Notes under the pieces: generated by a model | What the model was told of the DNA's origin: nothing | The model's input: only the letters and a program-made list of their open reading frames with translations | Databases searched by the model: none | Shown here: in pieces, positions 34,575 through 42,955 of the stretch | How positions within the stretch are numbered: position 1 is the stretch's first letter | Layout: each line of letters starts with the position of its first letter | Source of the DNA: Rhodoferax sp. | Lineage (GTDB): Bacteria; Pseudomonadota; Gammaproteobacteria; Burkholderiales; Burkholderiaceae_C | Direction: 5' to 3' | DNA length: 64,000 nucleotides | NCBI RefSeq assembly: GCF_013297935.1 | Contig: NZ_JAAFIX010000005.1 | Location: 62,001-126,000, forward strand | Made by a program: the position numbers and the translations under genes

Positions 34575-35761
34575 GCGCGCTCCCAGAGTCGGCGCAGGTG
34601 TTCGGCCCGGAAGATGTGGCTGCCGTGGAAGACGCCGCGCGCCGCTTCATCCAGACCGAGGTAGCCCCGCATCTGGCGGACTGGGAAGAGGCGGGCGAGT
34701 TCCCCCGCAGCCTTTACCAGCGCGCTGCCGATCTGGGTTGGCTGGGGCTGGGTTACTCGGAACGCTTTGGCGGCACACCCGCACCCTGGGCGCTGCGCAA
34801 CGCGCTCACGATTGCCCTCGCCCGCAGCGGGGGCAGTGGCGGCCTGATGGCCAGCCTGTTCAGTCTCAACATCGGTTTGCCTCCGGTGCTGCGCCATGGC
34901 TCTGCGGCCTTGCAGCAGCAAGTAGTGCCCGATGTGCTGGCCGGCCGCAAGATTGCCGCGCTGGCGATTACCGAGCCCGGTGGTGGCACCGATGTATCGG
35001 CACTCAAAACCACGGCCCGTCTGGAGGGCAACGAGTACGTGGTGGATGGTGAAAAAACTTTCATCACCTCCGGCATGCGCGCTGACTGGATCACGGTGGC
35101 CGTGCGCACGGACCTCAAAAACAAAGGGCCCATGGGGATTTCGATGCTCATGGTGCCGGGCAATGCACCCGGCCTGACCCGCAGCCCGCTGGCCAAGATG
35201 GGCTGGCATTGCTCTGACACGGCCCAGCTGCGCTTTGACGGCGTGCGGGTGCCGGCTTCGAACCTCGTGGGCGAGGAGGGTGCGGGCTTCAAAATCATCC
35301 TGACCAACTTCAACGGCGAGCGCCTGTCCATGGCGGCCATGGCACTGGGCTTTGCGGAGTGCTGTTACGACGAAGCCCTGGGATGGGCCCAGCAGCGCAA
35401 AACCTTTGGCACCGCGCTGATCGACCACCAGGTGATCCGCCATAAGTTCATGGACATGAAGATGCGCATCGAGTCCACCCGGGCGTGGCTGCATGCGGTG
35501 GCCGCGCGGGCGGACGCCGGTGATCGCGGCGACAAGTCGGCCAAGGGCGCAGAGTGGGTGGCGCAGGTGTGCCTGCTCAAGAACCATGCGACCCAGACCA
35601 TGCAGTTCTGCGCCGACCAAGGCGTGCAGATTTTGGGTGGCATGGGCTTTATGCGGGGCACGGCCTGTGAGCGGATTTACCGCGAAGTGAAAGTGATGAT
35701 GATCGGCGGCGGCGCTGAAGAGATCATGAAAGAGTTGGCAAGCCGTCAGCTCGGCCTGTGA
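34571..35761 (+). CDS. Acyl-CoA dehydrogenase (~396-residue form)
   Basis: The protein has AALAITEPGGGTDVSALKTT (flavin signature), TFITSGMRADWITVAVRT, KMGWHCSDTAQLRFDGVRVP and the C-terminal FCADQGVQILGGMGFMRGTA. It has the standard length for short/medium-chain or citronellyl-type dehydrogenases. The usual catalytic-Glu motif YEGT is replaced by REVKVMMIGGGAEEIMKELA, as in isovaleryl/AtuD-type enzymes, in which the base sits elsewhere. It overlaps the SDR gene upstream and is 9 bp from the thioesterase gene. Confidence 0.88.
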   Translation: MSALPESAQVFGPEDVAAVEDAARRFIQTEVAPHLADWEEAGEFPRSLYQRAADLGWLGLGYSERFGGTPAPWALRNALTIALARSGGSGGLMASLFSLNIGLPPVLRHGSAALQQQVVPDVLAGRKIAALAITEPGGGTDVSALKTTARLEGNEYVVDGEKTFITSGMRADWITVAVRTDLKNKGPMGISMLMVPGNAPGLTRSPLAKMGWHCSDTAQLRFDGVRVPASNLVGEEGAGFKIILTNFNGERLSMAAMALGFAECCYDEALGWAQQRKTFGTALIDHQVIRHKFMDMKMRIESTRAWLHAVAARADAGDRGDKSAKGAEWVAQVCLLKNHATQTMQFCADQGVQILGGMGFMRGTACERIYREVKVMMIGGGAEEIMKELASRQLGL

Positions 35762-35770
35762 GAATGCGGC

Positions 35771-36268
35771 ATGCCTAAAACCCCCCATGCAGAGCAAGCC
35801 GCAGCGCCCATCGTGTTTGAGCCGGAGTTCATTGAAGGGCTGACCCGCATCTTTGAAGTAAGCATTGTCTTCAACCAGATGCTGGGCTTGAAAATCACCT
35901 CCATCACCCCTGACAAAGTGAAGGCCCGCATTGCCATGCGCCCGGAGCTGGTAGGCCATGCCGCCTACAACCGCATACACGGCGGCGTGATCAGCGCAGG
36001 GCTGGATGCCATGGGTGGCTTGGCGGTGATGGCGGCCATAGGCGCACGCCACATGGATGAAGCGCCTTCACAGCGCCTGCACCGCTTTGCCAAGCTGGGC
36101 ACCATCGATTTGCGGGTGGACTACCTGCGCCCCGGCATCGGCGAGCAGTTCGAGCTGCACGCCGAGGTGATGCGCCTGGGCTCACGCGTGGCGTCTACCC
36201 GCATGGAGTTTCTGGGCGCGGATGGCAAGCTGCTGTCCACCGGGTCTGCGGCTTACATAGTCTCTTGA
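35771..36268 (+). CDS. PaaI-like hotdog thioesterase
   Basis: This 165-residue hotdog protein has RPELVGHAAYNRIHGGVISA and then GLDAMGGLAVM, the PaaI-type motif HGG...D/E for acyl-CoA hydrolysis, and IDLRVDYLRPGIGEQFELHA. It closes the TetR-SDR-dehydrogenase-thioesterase operon. It may clear stalled CoA esters. A copy of the 47-bp repeat follows 4 bp after the stop. Confidence 0.82.
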   Translation: MPKTPHAEQAAAPIVFEPEFIEGLTRIFEVSIVFNQMLGLKITSITPDKVKARIAMRPELVGHAAYNRIHGGVISAGLDAMGGLAVMAAIGARHMDEAPSQRLHRFAKLGTIDLRVDYLRPGIGEQFELHAEVMRLGSRVASTRMEFLGADGKLLSTGSAAYIVS

Positions 36269-36271
36269 TTC

Positions 36272-36318
36272 GCTATATTTTTAGGAGCTGCTCGCGCATA
36301 TTCCGTGGGGGCTAGTGG
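36272..36318 (+). repeat. 47-bp dispersed repeat, copy 4
   Basis: This copy reads GCTAT-N6-AGGAGCT-GCTC-GCGC-ATATTCCGTG-GGGGCTAGTGG. With copy 7 it is the best-conserved pair, sharing length and all anchor blocks. It lies 4 bp after the thioesterase stop. Confidence 0.75.
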
Positions 36319-36502
36319 TGCAAATGACCAAGAAGTACGCCAACTGTGAAGCTTGTTTGTTTCATTGCTTGCGCAGGTAGCTTGGGTCCAGTTTTTTGAT
36401 CTAAGGACTGTGTGAAGTGAACGGCTGTTCTGCAGCGAAATCGGTATCAAAAAGTCCTCCCGCGACATACCCGAGTCATCCTGCATCGCACTCCGGTATG
36501 CA

Positions 36503-36961
36503 ATGATGTTCAAACATCGTATGAATCTATTCAACTTCACCCTGGCCGGAGACAACATCGCTGTAGAGCTTTTAGGCCAGTACATTGACCTGCATAACAA
36601 TTTTGATTTTGTTGAAATTGTTAGTCGAGATGATGAAGTTTCGTTCAAATGGCGACGATTGGAAGGGCATTGGGTAGCAACTTCGTTGCCACAGTTTTTC
36701 ACTATTTCCGTCGTTGGAGTCGACTACTACGAGGTCAGAGGAAAGCCATCTGACAGTCTCGATGAGGTCGGTTTTTTTACCGCAGAAACCTTGGGGGATA
36801 TCGACTACAACGGACGTACTGCTCCTGTAGATAGCAGCGACATCCTCATATTCCGATTTGTAGGCGGTGCCGAAATTGCTATTCGAGGCCAGTCGGCAGT
36901 CGCAAGTCTTGCGCCGTTTGACGTTCCCTCAAGAGAACGCTTGATGACGCCTCTTAAGTGA
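36503..36961 (+). CDS. Orphan hypothetical protein, AT-richer than neighbours
   Basis: I do not recognise this 152-residue protein. It has no signal peptide or membrane segment and is rich in acidic and aromatic residues (DLHNNFDFVEIVSRDDEVSF, VVGVDYYEVRGKP, DILIFRFVGGAEIAIRG), suggesting a small beta-rich domain. The start may be 36503, 36506 or 36521; no clear ribosome binding site is seen. It stands alone with about 230 bp of empty sequence before and 165 bp after it. Composition and isolation suggest recent gain, for instance an immunity or orphan accessory protein, but nothing identifies it. Confidence 0.5.
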   Translation: MMFKHRMNLFNFTLAGDNIAVELLGQYIDLHNNFDFVEIVSRDDEVSFKWRRLEGHWVATSLPQFFTISVVGVDYYEVRGKPSDSLDEVGFFTAETLGDIDYNGRTAPVDSSDILIFRFVGGAEIAIRGQSAVASLAPFDVPSRERLMTPLK

Positions 36962-37126
36962 ACCATAACGACTGCAATCAGTCTGATGCAGCTATCTGAT
37001 AGATCTCGCTGGCGCAGGAAAGCAGCTAACAGCCTGTAACTGCCCCACTACCATCTGGAAGCCAGCAACACGGTTGGGTTTCTGTTCTTGTCGCACCAAC
37101 AACTCAGCAAAATCCAATCCGTTATG

Positions 37127-37153
37127 AAAATGGCCACCCTAGGGTGGCCATTT
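37127..37153 (-). terminator. Rho-independent terminator of the liv operon
   Basis: On the minus strand AAATGGCCACCCT and AGGGTGGCCATTTT form a long GC-rich stem with A and T tails, 20 bp past the livK-like stop. The hairpin is symmetric and would also stop transcription from the plus strand. Confidence 0.8.
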
Positions 37154-37172
37154 CACATGTAGCTGACGGTGC

Positions 37173-38348
37173 TTACTTTTTGGCAGGCGCGTCGCTCACG
37201 TACTCAGACATGACCTTCCACTTGCCGTCGGTAATCTGGGACAGGCGGGATGCGCCGCTGCCCAGACGCTTGGTGGCCGTGAAGGTTTGGACCGGTGCAC
37301 CGAACATGTCTGCCGGAATGGTCATGCTGTCCATGACCTTGATGTACGAATCCGTAGTCAGGTTCTTGCCGGCCTTGTTGGCTGCCGAGGCAAAGGTGTT
37401 GATGATCATGTAGCCGTAGACCGAGAAGACGGTGGGGTCCTCATTGAACTTGGTCTTGTACTTGTTGGCCCAGAAGCGGATGCTGGGGGTCTGCTCATCG
37501 GTGTAGGGGTTCTGCACGGTCATGGTGGCGTAGAGGCCGTCCATGGCTTTGCCGCCGATCTTGTGGATCAGGTCCGTGTAGGCAGCGCTGGAGCCGATGA
37601 AGGTGGGGTTGTAGCCCAGCTTGCGGGCGGTGCCGATGGCGCCGATGGTCTCGCGGATGATGGTGCCCAACACCACAAAGTCGCAACCGCTAGCTTGCAG
37701 CTTTGACACTTGGGACGAGAAGTCCGTAGCACCTCGCTTGTAAGAAGTCTTTTCAGCAAATTCCATGCCGATGGTCTTCAGGCCGTCTTCACCACCCTTG
37801 AGCACTTCGAGGCCGAAGTCGTCATCCTGGTACAAGGTACAGACCTTTTTGGCGCCTTTTTCCTTCACCAGCTTGGGTACGGCCAGGCGCATCTGGTCGT
37901 AGTAGGGGGCGGCAAACGAGTACTTGAGCTTGTGGAAGGGCTCATACATTTCGCGGGCGGCGGTGATCGGGAAGAAGTTGATCACGTTCTTCTCGAACTG
38001 CACCGGCATGGCCGCCATGTTCTGTGCAGTGCCGATGTGGCCGACCATCATGAAAATCTTGTCCTGGTTGACCAGCTTCTGGGCAGCGAGCACGGCCTTT
38101 TTGGGGTCGTAGCCGGAGTCTTCCACCAGCAGTTTCAGCTTGCGGCCATTGACGCCACCTTGCTCATTGATTTCGTCCACGGCCAGCAGCATGCCGGCGC
38201 GGGATTGTTTGCCGAAGCCGGCCAATGGACCGGAGAGGTCCTGGATGGAGCCCAGCAGGATTTCGTCTTTGCTCACGCCTTGTTGGGCGCTGGCAAATGT
38301 CGCGGTCAGGGCCAAGGTGCCCAGTGCGATAGCGGTACGCAGTTTCAT
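37173..38348 (-). CDS. livK: Branched-chain-type ABC transporter substrate-binding protein
   Basis: The 391-residue protein has a signal peptide (KLRTAIALGTLALTATFASA, then QQGVSKDEI). It has the periplasmic-binding fold type I: LGSIQDLSGPLAGFGKQSRA, GGVNGRKLKLLVEDSGYDPK, MMVGHIGTAQNMAAMPVQFE and FVVLGTIIRETIGAIGTARK. The family binds branched-chain amino acids, amides, or aromatic or aliphatic carboxylates. Being last in an operon with an acyl-CoA ligase makes a carboxylate ligand likely. The start is at 38348, with AGGAGAC ahead of it. Confidence 0.9.
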   Translation of the reverse strand: MKLRTAIALGTLALTATFASAQQGVSKDEILLGSIQDLSGPLAGFGKQSRAGMLLAVDEINEQGGVNGRKLKLLVEDSGYDPKKAVLAAQKLVNQDKIFMMVGHIGTAQNMAAMPVQFEKNVINFFPITAAREMYEPFHKLKYSFAAPYYDQMRLAVPKLVKEKGAKKVCTLYQDDDFGLEVLKGGEDGLKTIGMEFAEKTSYKRGATDFSSQVSKLQASGCDFVVLGTIIRETIGAIGTARKLGYNPTFIGSSAAYTDLIHKIGGKAMDGLYATMTVQNPYTDEQTPSIRFWANKYKTKFNEDPTVFSVYGYMIINTFASAANKAGKNLTTDSYIKVMDSMTIPADMFGAPVQTFTATKRLGSGASRLSQITDGKWKVMSEYVSDAPAKK

Positions 38349-38399
38349 GGTTGTGTCTCCTCGTTGGTTCTCTTTGCAAAAAGGGAGCAGCAGGGGCTG

Positions 38400-40256
38400 C
38401 TATCGGTACATGGCCTCTATCCGGGCTTCGTATTTCTTCTCCACCAGCTTGCGTTTGAGCTTCATGGTAGGGGTGAGTTCCTCATCTTCCGCGGTGAGCT
38501 GGTTTTCCAGCAGGAAAAACTTCTTGATCTGCTCGACGCGGGCAAACTTCTTGTTCACCCGGTCCAGCTCAGCCTGAATCAGCGCCAGCACTTCGGGGGC
38601 GCGGGTGAGCGACGCGTAGTTGCTGAAGGGCACGTCGGCATCTTGCGCAAACTTTTCCACGTTTTCCTGGTCGATCATCACGATCACCGTCAGGAACGGG
38701 CGCTTGTCACCGATCACCACCGCATCGGTGATGTAGGGCGAGAACTTCAGGTCGTTTTCCAGCTCGCTCGGCGTGATGTTTTTGCCGCCTGCCGTGATGA
38801 TGATGTCTTTCATCCGGTCGGTGATGCGGAAGTAGCCGTCCTCGTCCACCACGCCCACGTCGCCGGTGTGCAGCCAGCCGTCGTGGGTGATGGTTTCTGC
38901 CGTCTTCTCCGGAAGATTCAGGTACCCGGCGAACACATTTTTGCCACGCACCAGAATCTCACCGGTAGTGGGGTCGAGCTTGACCTCGTTGAAGGGCGCT
39001 GCCGGGCCGATCGAGCCGGGTTTGATTTTGCCGGCCGGCACGCCGGTGGACGCGCCGCAGGTTTCGGTCATGCCCCAGACCTCCAGCATCGGCACGCCCA
39101 GAGCCAGGTACCAGCGCACCAGGTCCGGTGAAATGGGCGCTGCGCCGGTAATCAAGAAGCGTGAGCGGTGAATGCCTATCAACTTGCGCACGTTGTTCAG
39201 GGCCAGCACCTGGGCCAGTTTGAACTGCAGCTTCAGGCCCGCACCTACGGGTTGTCCGGCAAGCACCAGATCCGCAATACGGCCACCCACGCCGATGCCC
39301 CAGCCGTAGACCAATTGTTGGATCTTGCCGGACTCTTTAAGCGCAATCATCACGCTCGAGTAGAACTTTTCCCACACCCGGGGGACCGCGGTGAATACCG
39401 TGGGCGCGATCTCGCGCACGTTCTCCGGAATGGTTTCCGGGTTTTCTACAAAGTTGAGTTTGGCACCGGTGTAGAGCGAGAAGTACTCCCCGCCCAAGCG
39501 CTCTGCAATGTGGCACAGGGGCAGAAAGCACATCCGTTCATCCACGGCACTTTGTGCAATCAGCGTGTTGTAGCCGCGGATGGCGTAGACCAGGCCCTGG
39601 TGCAGGTGCATGGCCCCTTTGGGCTTGCCGGTGGTGCCGGAGGTGTAGACCAGAATGGCAAGGTCTTCGGGTTTGCAGGCTGCGCTGCGCAGGGTGACGG
39701 CATTCGGGTGGGCTGCGTTGAACGTGCGCCCCAGTGCCCGCAATGCGTCGAGGCTGATGACGTCCGGGTCATCAAGGCCGCGCAGGCCTTCCATGTCCAT
39801 CACCACAATTTTGCGCAAGGTGCTGCACTGTGCCCGGACCTCCAGCGCTTTGTCGAGTTGCTCGTCATCTTCCACGAACAAAATGCGGGTCGTAGAGTCT
39901 TCACACAGGTACTGCACCTGGCTGGGCGCGTCTGTGGGGTAGATGCCGTTGGACACGCCGCCAGCCGACAGCACGGCCAAGTCTGCCCATACCCACTCCA
40001 CGACAGTGTTGGCCAGAATGGAGGCGGTATGCCCCTGCTCGAACCCTAGGCTGATCAGCCCGCCTGCAATCTCACGCACCGCCTCGGCAGTCTGGTTCCA
40101 TGTCCAGCTCCGCCACAAGCCCAGGTGTTTCTGGCGCAGCCAGATGTCGGGGCCGCGCGCGGCCACGGCGTTCCAGAACATGGCGGGAATGGTCTCCCCG
40201 GCCATGGCGATGCCGCTGTGCGGCTGGATGTCGCTGGTATCCCAAAGTCCGTTCAT
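38400..40256 (-). CDS. AMP-forming acyl-CoA synthetase (long-chain fatty acid ligase-like)
   Basis: The 618-residue enzyme activates a carboxylic acid with ATP and CoA. LAILVYTSGTTGKPKGAMHL is the P-loop-like AMP motif, VWGMTETCGASTGV is the A5 motif, and GWLHTGDVGVVDEDGYFRIT with DRMKDIIITAGGKNITPSEL are the A7-A8 hinge motifs. The length and the N-terminal part resemble bacterial long-chain acyl-CoA ligases (FAA/AAE15 type). It lies between livF and livK and overlaps none, with 4 bp to livF. It couples uptake by the ABC system to CoA activation. Confidence 0.9.
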   Translation of the reverse strand: MNGLWDTSDIQPHSGIAMAGETIPAMFWNAVAARGPDIWLRQKHLGLWRSWTWNQTAEAVREIAGGLISLGFEQGHTASILANTVVEWVWADLAVLSAGGVSNGIYPTDAPSQVQYLCEDSTTRILFVEDDEQLDKALEVRAQCSTLRKIVVMDMEGLRGLDDPDVISLDALRALGRTFNAAHPNAVTLRSAACKPEDLAILVYTSGTTGKPKGAMHLHQGLVYAIRGYNTLIAQSAVDERMCFLPLCHIAERLGGEYFSLYTGAKLNFVENPETIPENVREIAPTVFTAVPRVWEKFYSSVMIALKESGKIQQLVYGWGIGVGGRIADLVLAGQPVGAGLKLQFKLAQVLALNNVRKLIGIHRSRFLITGAAPISPDLVRWYLALGVPMLEVWGMTETCGASTGVPAGKIKPGSIGPAAPFNEVKLDPTTGEILVRGKNVFAGYLNLPEKTAETITHDGWLHTGDVGVVDEDGYFRITDRMKDIIITAGGKNITPSELENDLKFSPYITDAVVIGDKRPFLTVIVMIDQENVEKFAQDADVPFSNYASLTRAPEVLALIQAELDRVNKKFARVEQIKKFFLLENQLTAEDEELTPTMKLKRKLVEKKYEARIEAMYR

Positions 40257-40260
40257 GCCG

Positions 40261-41058
40261 CTATCTCCAGGTTTTCTTCTTTTTCCAACGACGTTCCCCG
40301 CGCACTCCGTCCTCCTTCATGCCAAGGTAAAACTCTTTGATGTCGTCTTTCTCGCGCAGGTTGGCGCAGGTGTCTTCCATGACGATGCGACCGTTCTCCA
40401 GCACATAGCCGTAGTCGGAGGCGTTGAGCGCCATGTTGGCGTTTTGCTCGACCAAGAGAATGGTGGTGCCGCGCTCGCGATTGATGCGCACCACAATCTC
40501 GAAAATCTCTTTGGTCAGCTTTGGCGACAGGCCGAGGCTGGGCTCGTCGAGCAGGATCAGGTCGGGGTCCGCCATCAGCGCGCGGCTGATGGCCAGCATC
40601 TGTTGCTGGCCGCCTGAGAGCAAGCCTGCATCCTGTGCCGAGCGCTCCTTGAGAATCGGAAAATAGCCATACACCGTGGCTAGGTCTTTGGCCACACCAT
40701 CCCGGTCGGACCGGGTGAAGGCGCCCATCAACAAGTTGTCGTGCACGCTGAGCAGGGGGAATACTTCGCGCCCCTCCGGAACATGGCTGAGCCCCTCTTG
40801 CACGATGTGCGCAGGATCCCGTGCGGTGATGTCCTGGCCCTTGAACTCGATCGAACCCTTGCGCGGGTCGATGATGCCGGAGATGGTCTTCAAGATGGTG
40901 GTTTTGCCAGCGCCGTTGGAGCCCAGCACGGTGGCGATTTCGCCGCGCCGCACTTGCAGGCTGACCCCACGGATAGCCTTGATGGGCCCGTAGGCACTCT
41001 CCACATTCAGCAGCTTGAGCACGGGCTGATCGCTGATCGGCGGGGGCAAGGTACTCAT
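40261..41058 (-). CDS. livF: ABC transporter ATP-binding protein LivF
   Basis: This 265-residue ATPase has Walker A GSNGAGKTTILK, the signature LLSGGQQQMLAISRALMADP and Walker B LILLDEPSLGL. RGVSLQVRRGEIATVLGSNG and the short C-terminal NGRIVMEDTCANLREKDDIK region match LivF. The C-terminal tail is extended and basic (RGERRWKKKKTWR). Its start overlaps the livG stop by 4 bp. Confidence 0.92.
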   Translation of the reverse strand: MSTLPPPISDQPVLKLLNVESAYGPIKAIRGVSLQVRRGEIATVLGSNGAGKTTILKTISGIIDPRKGSIEFKGQDITARDPAHIVQEGLSHVPEGREVFPLLSVHDNLLMGAFTRSDRDGVAKDLATVYGYFPILKERSAQDAGLLSGGQQQMLAISRALMADPDLILLDEPSLGLSPKLTKEIFEIVVRINRERGTTILLVEQNANMALNASDYGYVLENGRIVMEDTCANLREKDDIKEFYLGMKEDGVRGERRWKKKKTWR

Positions 41059-41882
41059 GCAGCCTCCCGGGCAGGTTGCCGGCGTAATGACGACACGTCG
41101 TCAATCGAGCCCAGATAAGCCTCCACCACGGCTGGGTCGGCCTGCACCTCGCGGGGGCTTCCCATGGCCAGTACTTCGCCCTGGTTCATGGCCAGCACCC
41201 GGTCCGAGACCTTGGAGACCAGGCTCATGTCGTGCTCGACCATCAGCACCGTGATGCCTAATTCATTCTTAATGTCCTGGATCCAGAAAGCCATGTCGTC
41301 GGTTTCTTCCACATTCAGGCCACTTGAAGGCTCGTCGAGAAGCAGCAGTTTGGGCTCGGTGCACAGCGCGCGTGCCATTTCGACCACCTTGCGCACGCCG
41401 TAGGGCAGGCCTGCCACCAGCGAGTCGCGGTAGTGCTGCAGGTCGAGGAACTCAATCACCTCTTCGGCTTTTTCGCGTGCCTTGATTTCTGCTTCGCGCA
41501 CGGCCGGTGTAAAGAACAAGTCCTGCCACAGGCTAGTCTTGCGGTGCGTGTGGCGGCCGATCAGCAGGTTGTGCAACACACTGGCGTGCTCAAACAGCTC
41601 AATGTTCTGGAAGGTGCGTGCAATCCCCAGGGATGCCACCTCCTGCGGGGCCTGTGCAGTCAGCTCCAGCATGCCTTGTGGGCCCTGGTAGGTGATGTTG
41701 CCGGTGGTCGGGGTGTAAATGCGACTGATCAGGTTGAACACGGTGGTCTTACCGGCACCGTTGGGCCCGATGAGGGTGAACACCTCACCTTGCTTGACAT
41801 CAAAGCTGACTTGGTTGACCGCCAGCACGCCGCCGAAGCGCACGCTCAGGTTCTGGGCAGAGAGTAGGGTGTCGGTGCTCAT
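41055..41882 (-). CDS. livG: ABC transporter ATP-binding protein LivG
   Basis: This 275-residue ATPase has Walker A GPNGAGKTTVFNLISR, the LivG-specific ASLGIARTFQNIELF region, a signature degenerate as in the family (LPYGVRKVVEMARALCTEPK) and Walker B LLLDEPSSGLNVEE. It pairs with LivF to energise import. It overlaps livF and livM by 4 bp each. Confidence 0.92.
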   Translation of the reverse strand: MSTDTLLSAQNLSVRFGGVLAVNQVSFDVKQGEVFTLIGPNGAGKTTVFNLISRIYTPTTGNITYQGPQGMLELTAQAPQEVASLGIARTFQNIELFEHASVLHNLLIGRHTHRKTSLWQDLFFTPAVREAEIKAREKAEEVIEFLDLQHYRDSLVAGLPYGVRKVVEMARALCTEPKLLLLDEPSSGLNVEETDDMAFWIQDIKNELGITVLMVEHDMSLVSKVSDRVLAMNQGEVLAMGSPREVQADPAVVEAYLGSIDDVSSLRRQPAREAA

Positions 41883-42955
41883 TTGAGGCGATCAGACTTT
41901 TGGAAGGATTTCTGCCGCTTGAACATGCCTTTGCGGTAGAAGGGGAACATTTGCAGGTAGGTGCGGACCTTGAGCCAGCGGCCATAGAGTCCCATGGGCT
42001 CAAACAGCACGAATGCAATCAAGACGCTGCCATAAATGACGCTTTTGAGACCGGGTGCCTGACCGATGAATTCGGGCAAAAACTCTTTGCTCAGTGAAAT
42101 GCCTTGCGGCAGGATGATCAAAAAGATGGCCCCCAGAAACACGCCGTGGACCGAGCCCAAGCCGCCGATCACGATCATCAGCAGCAGGTCAATCGATTGC
42201 AGCAAGTTGAACTGGTCCGGCGAGATAAAGCGCAGGTTGTGGGCGTAGAGCGCGCCTGCCATACCCGCCAGTGCGGCGGAAATCGAAAAAGACAAGGTCT
42301 TGTAATACGCGAGGTGGATGCCCATGCTCTGCGCTGAAATTTCGGAGTCACGGATGGCCACAAACGCACGCCCGGTCGGTGAGCGCAGCAAGTTCAAAAT
42401 CCCCAAAGTGCACAACACGGTGAGCACGAGGCACACGAAATAGAAGCCGGTGCCGCTGCCCAGGTCGTAGCCCAGCATTCGGATGGCTGCCACAGACTTG
42501 CCGGCGTTGCCGCCGGTTACCGACTCCCAGCGGGCAAACACTTCCTCGATGATGAAGCCGAACGACAAGGTCGCCATGCCGAGGTAAATGCCTTTGAGCC
42601 GCAAGGCGGGAATACCCACCACCATGCCGATGGCGGCAGACAGCGTTCCGGAAAGTGCGAGTGAGAGCACAAAGGGCACGCCCGCCTGGACCAGATAGGC
42701 CTGGGTGTACGCACCCACCCCGAGAAAGGCGGCATGCCCCAGAGAAAACTGCCCGGTAAAGCCGGCCAGCAACATCAGGCCGAGGCCGGCAATCGCATAA
42801 ATCAGGACCAGGTTGAGCTGCGCCAGGCTGTACTCGGTGAGTAGCCAGGGGGCCGCCAGTAGCAAGGCCATGAGCGCGCCGTACCAAAAAACGTGACCGC
42901 CGTGTTTGGCAAGCTTGATGTCCTGCGCATAGTCGGTTTTGAAAATAAAACGCAT
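41879..42955 (-). CDS. livM: ABC transporter permease LivM
   Basis: The start at 42955 (MRFIFKTDYAQDIKLAKHGG) gives 358 residues; a longer frame upstream overlaps livH and is not coding. About eight to ten membrane helices follow, with the permease motif YGVGAYTQAY-like FLGVGAYTQAYLV and the EAA-like RSPTGRAFVAIRDSEISAQS. A conserved C-terminal extension (LFEPMGLYGRWLKVRTYLQM) is present. It forms the membrane channel with LivH. Confidence 0.92.
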   Translation of the reverse strand: MRFIFKTDYAQDIKLAKHGGHVFWYGALMALLLAAPWLLTEYSLAQLNLVLIYAIAGLGLMLLAGFTGQFSLGHAAFLGVGAYTQAYLVQAGVPFVLSLALSGTLSAAIGMVVGIPALRLKGIYLGMATLSFGFIIEEVFARWESVTGGNAGKSVAAIRMLGYDLGSGTGFYFVCLVLTVLCTLGILNLLRSPTGRAFVAIRDSEISAQSMGIHLAYYKTLSFSISAALAGMAGALYAHNLRFISPDQFNLLQSIDLLLMIVIGGLGSVHGVFLGAIFLIILPQGISLSKEFLPEFIGQAPGLKSVIYGSVLIAFVLFEPMGLYGRWLKVRTYLQMFPFYRKGMFKRQKSFQKSDRLK

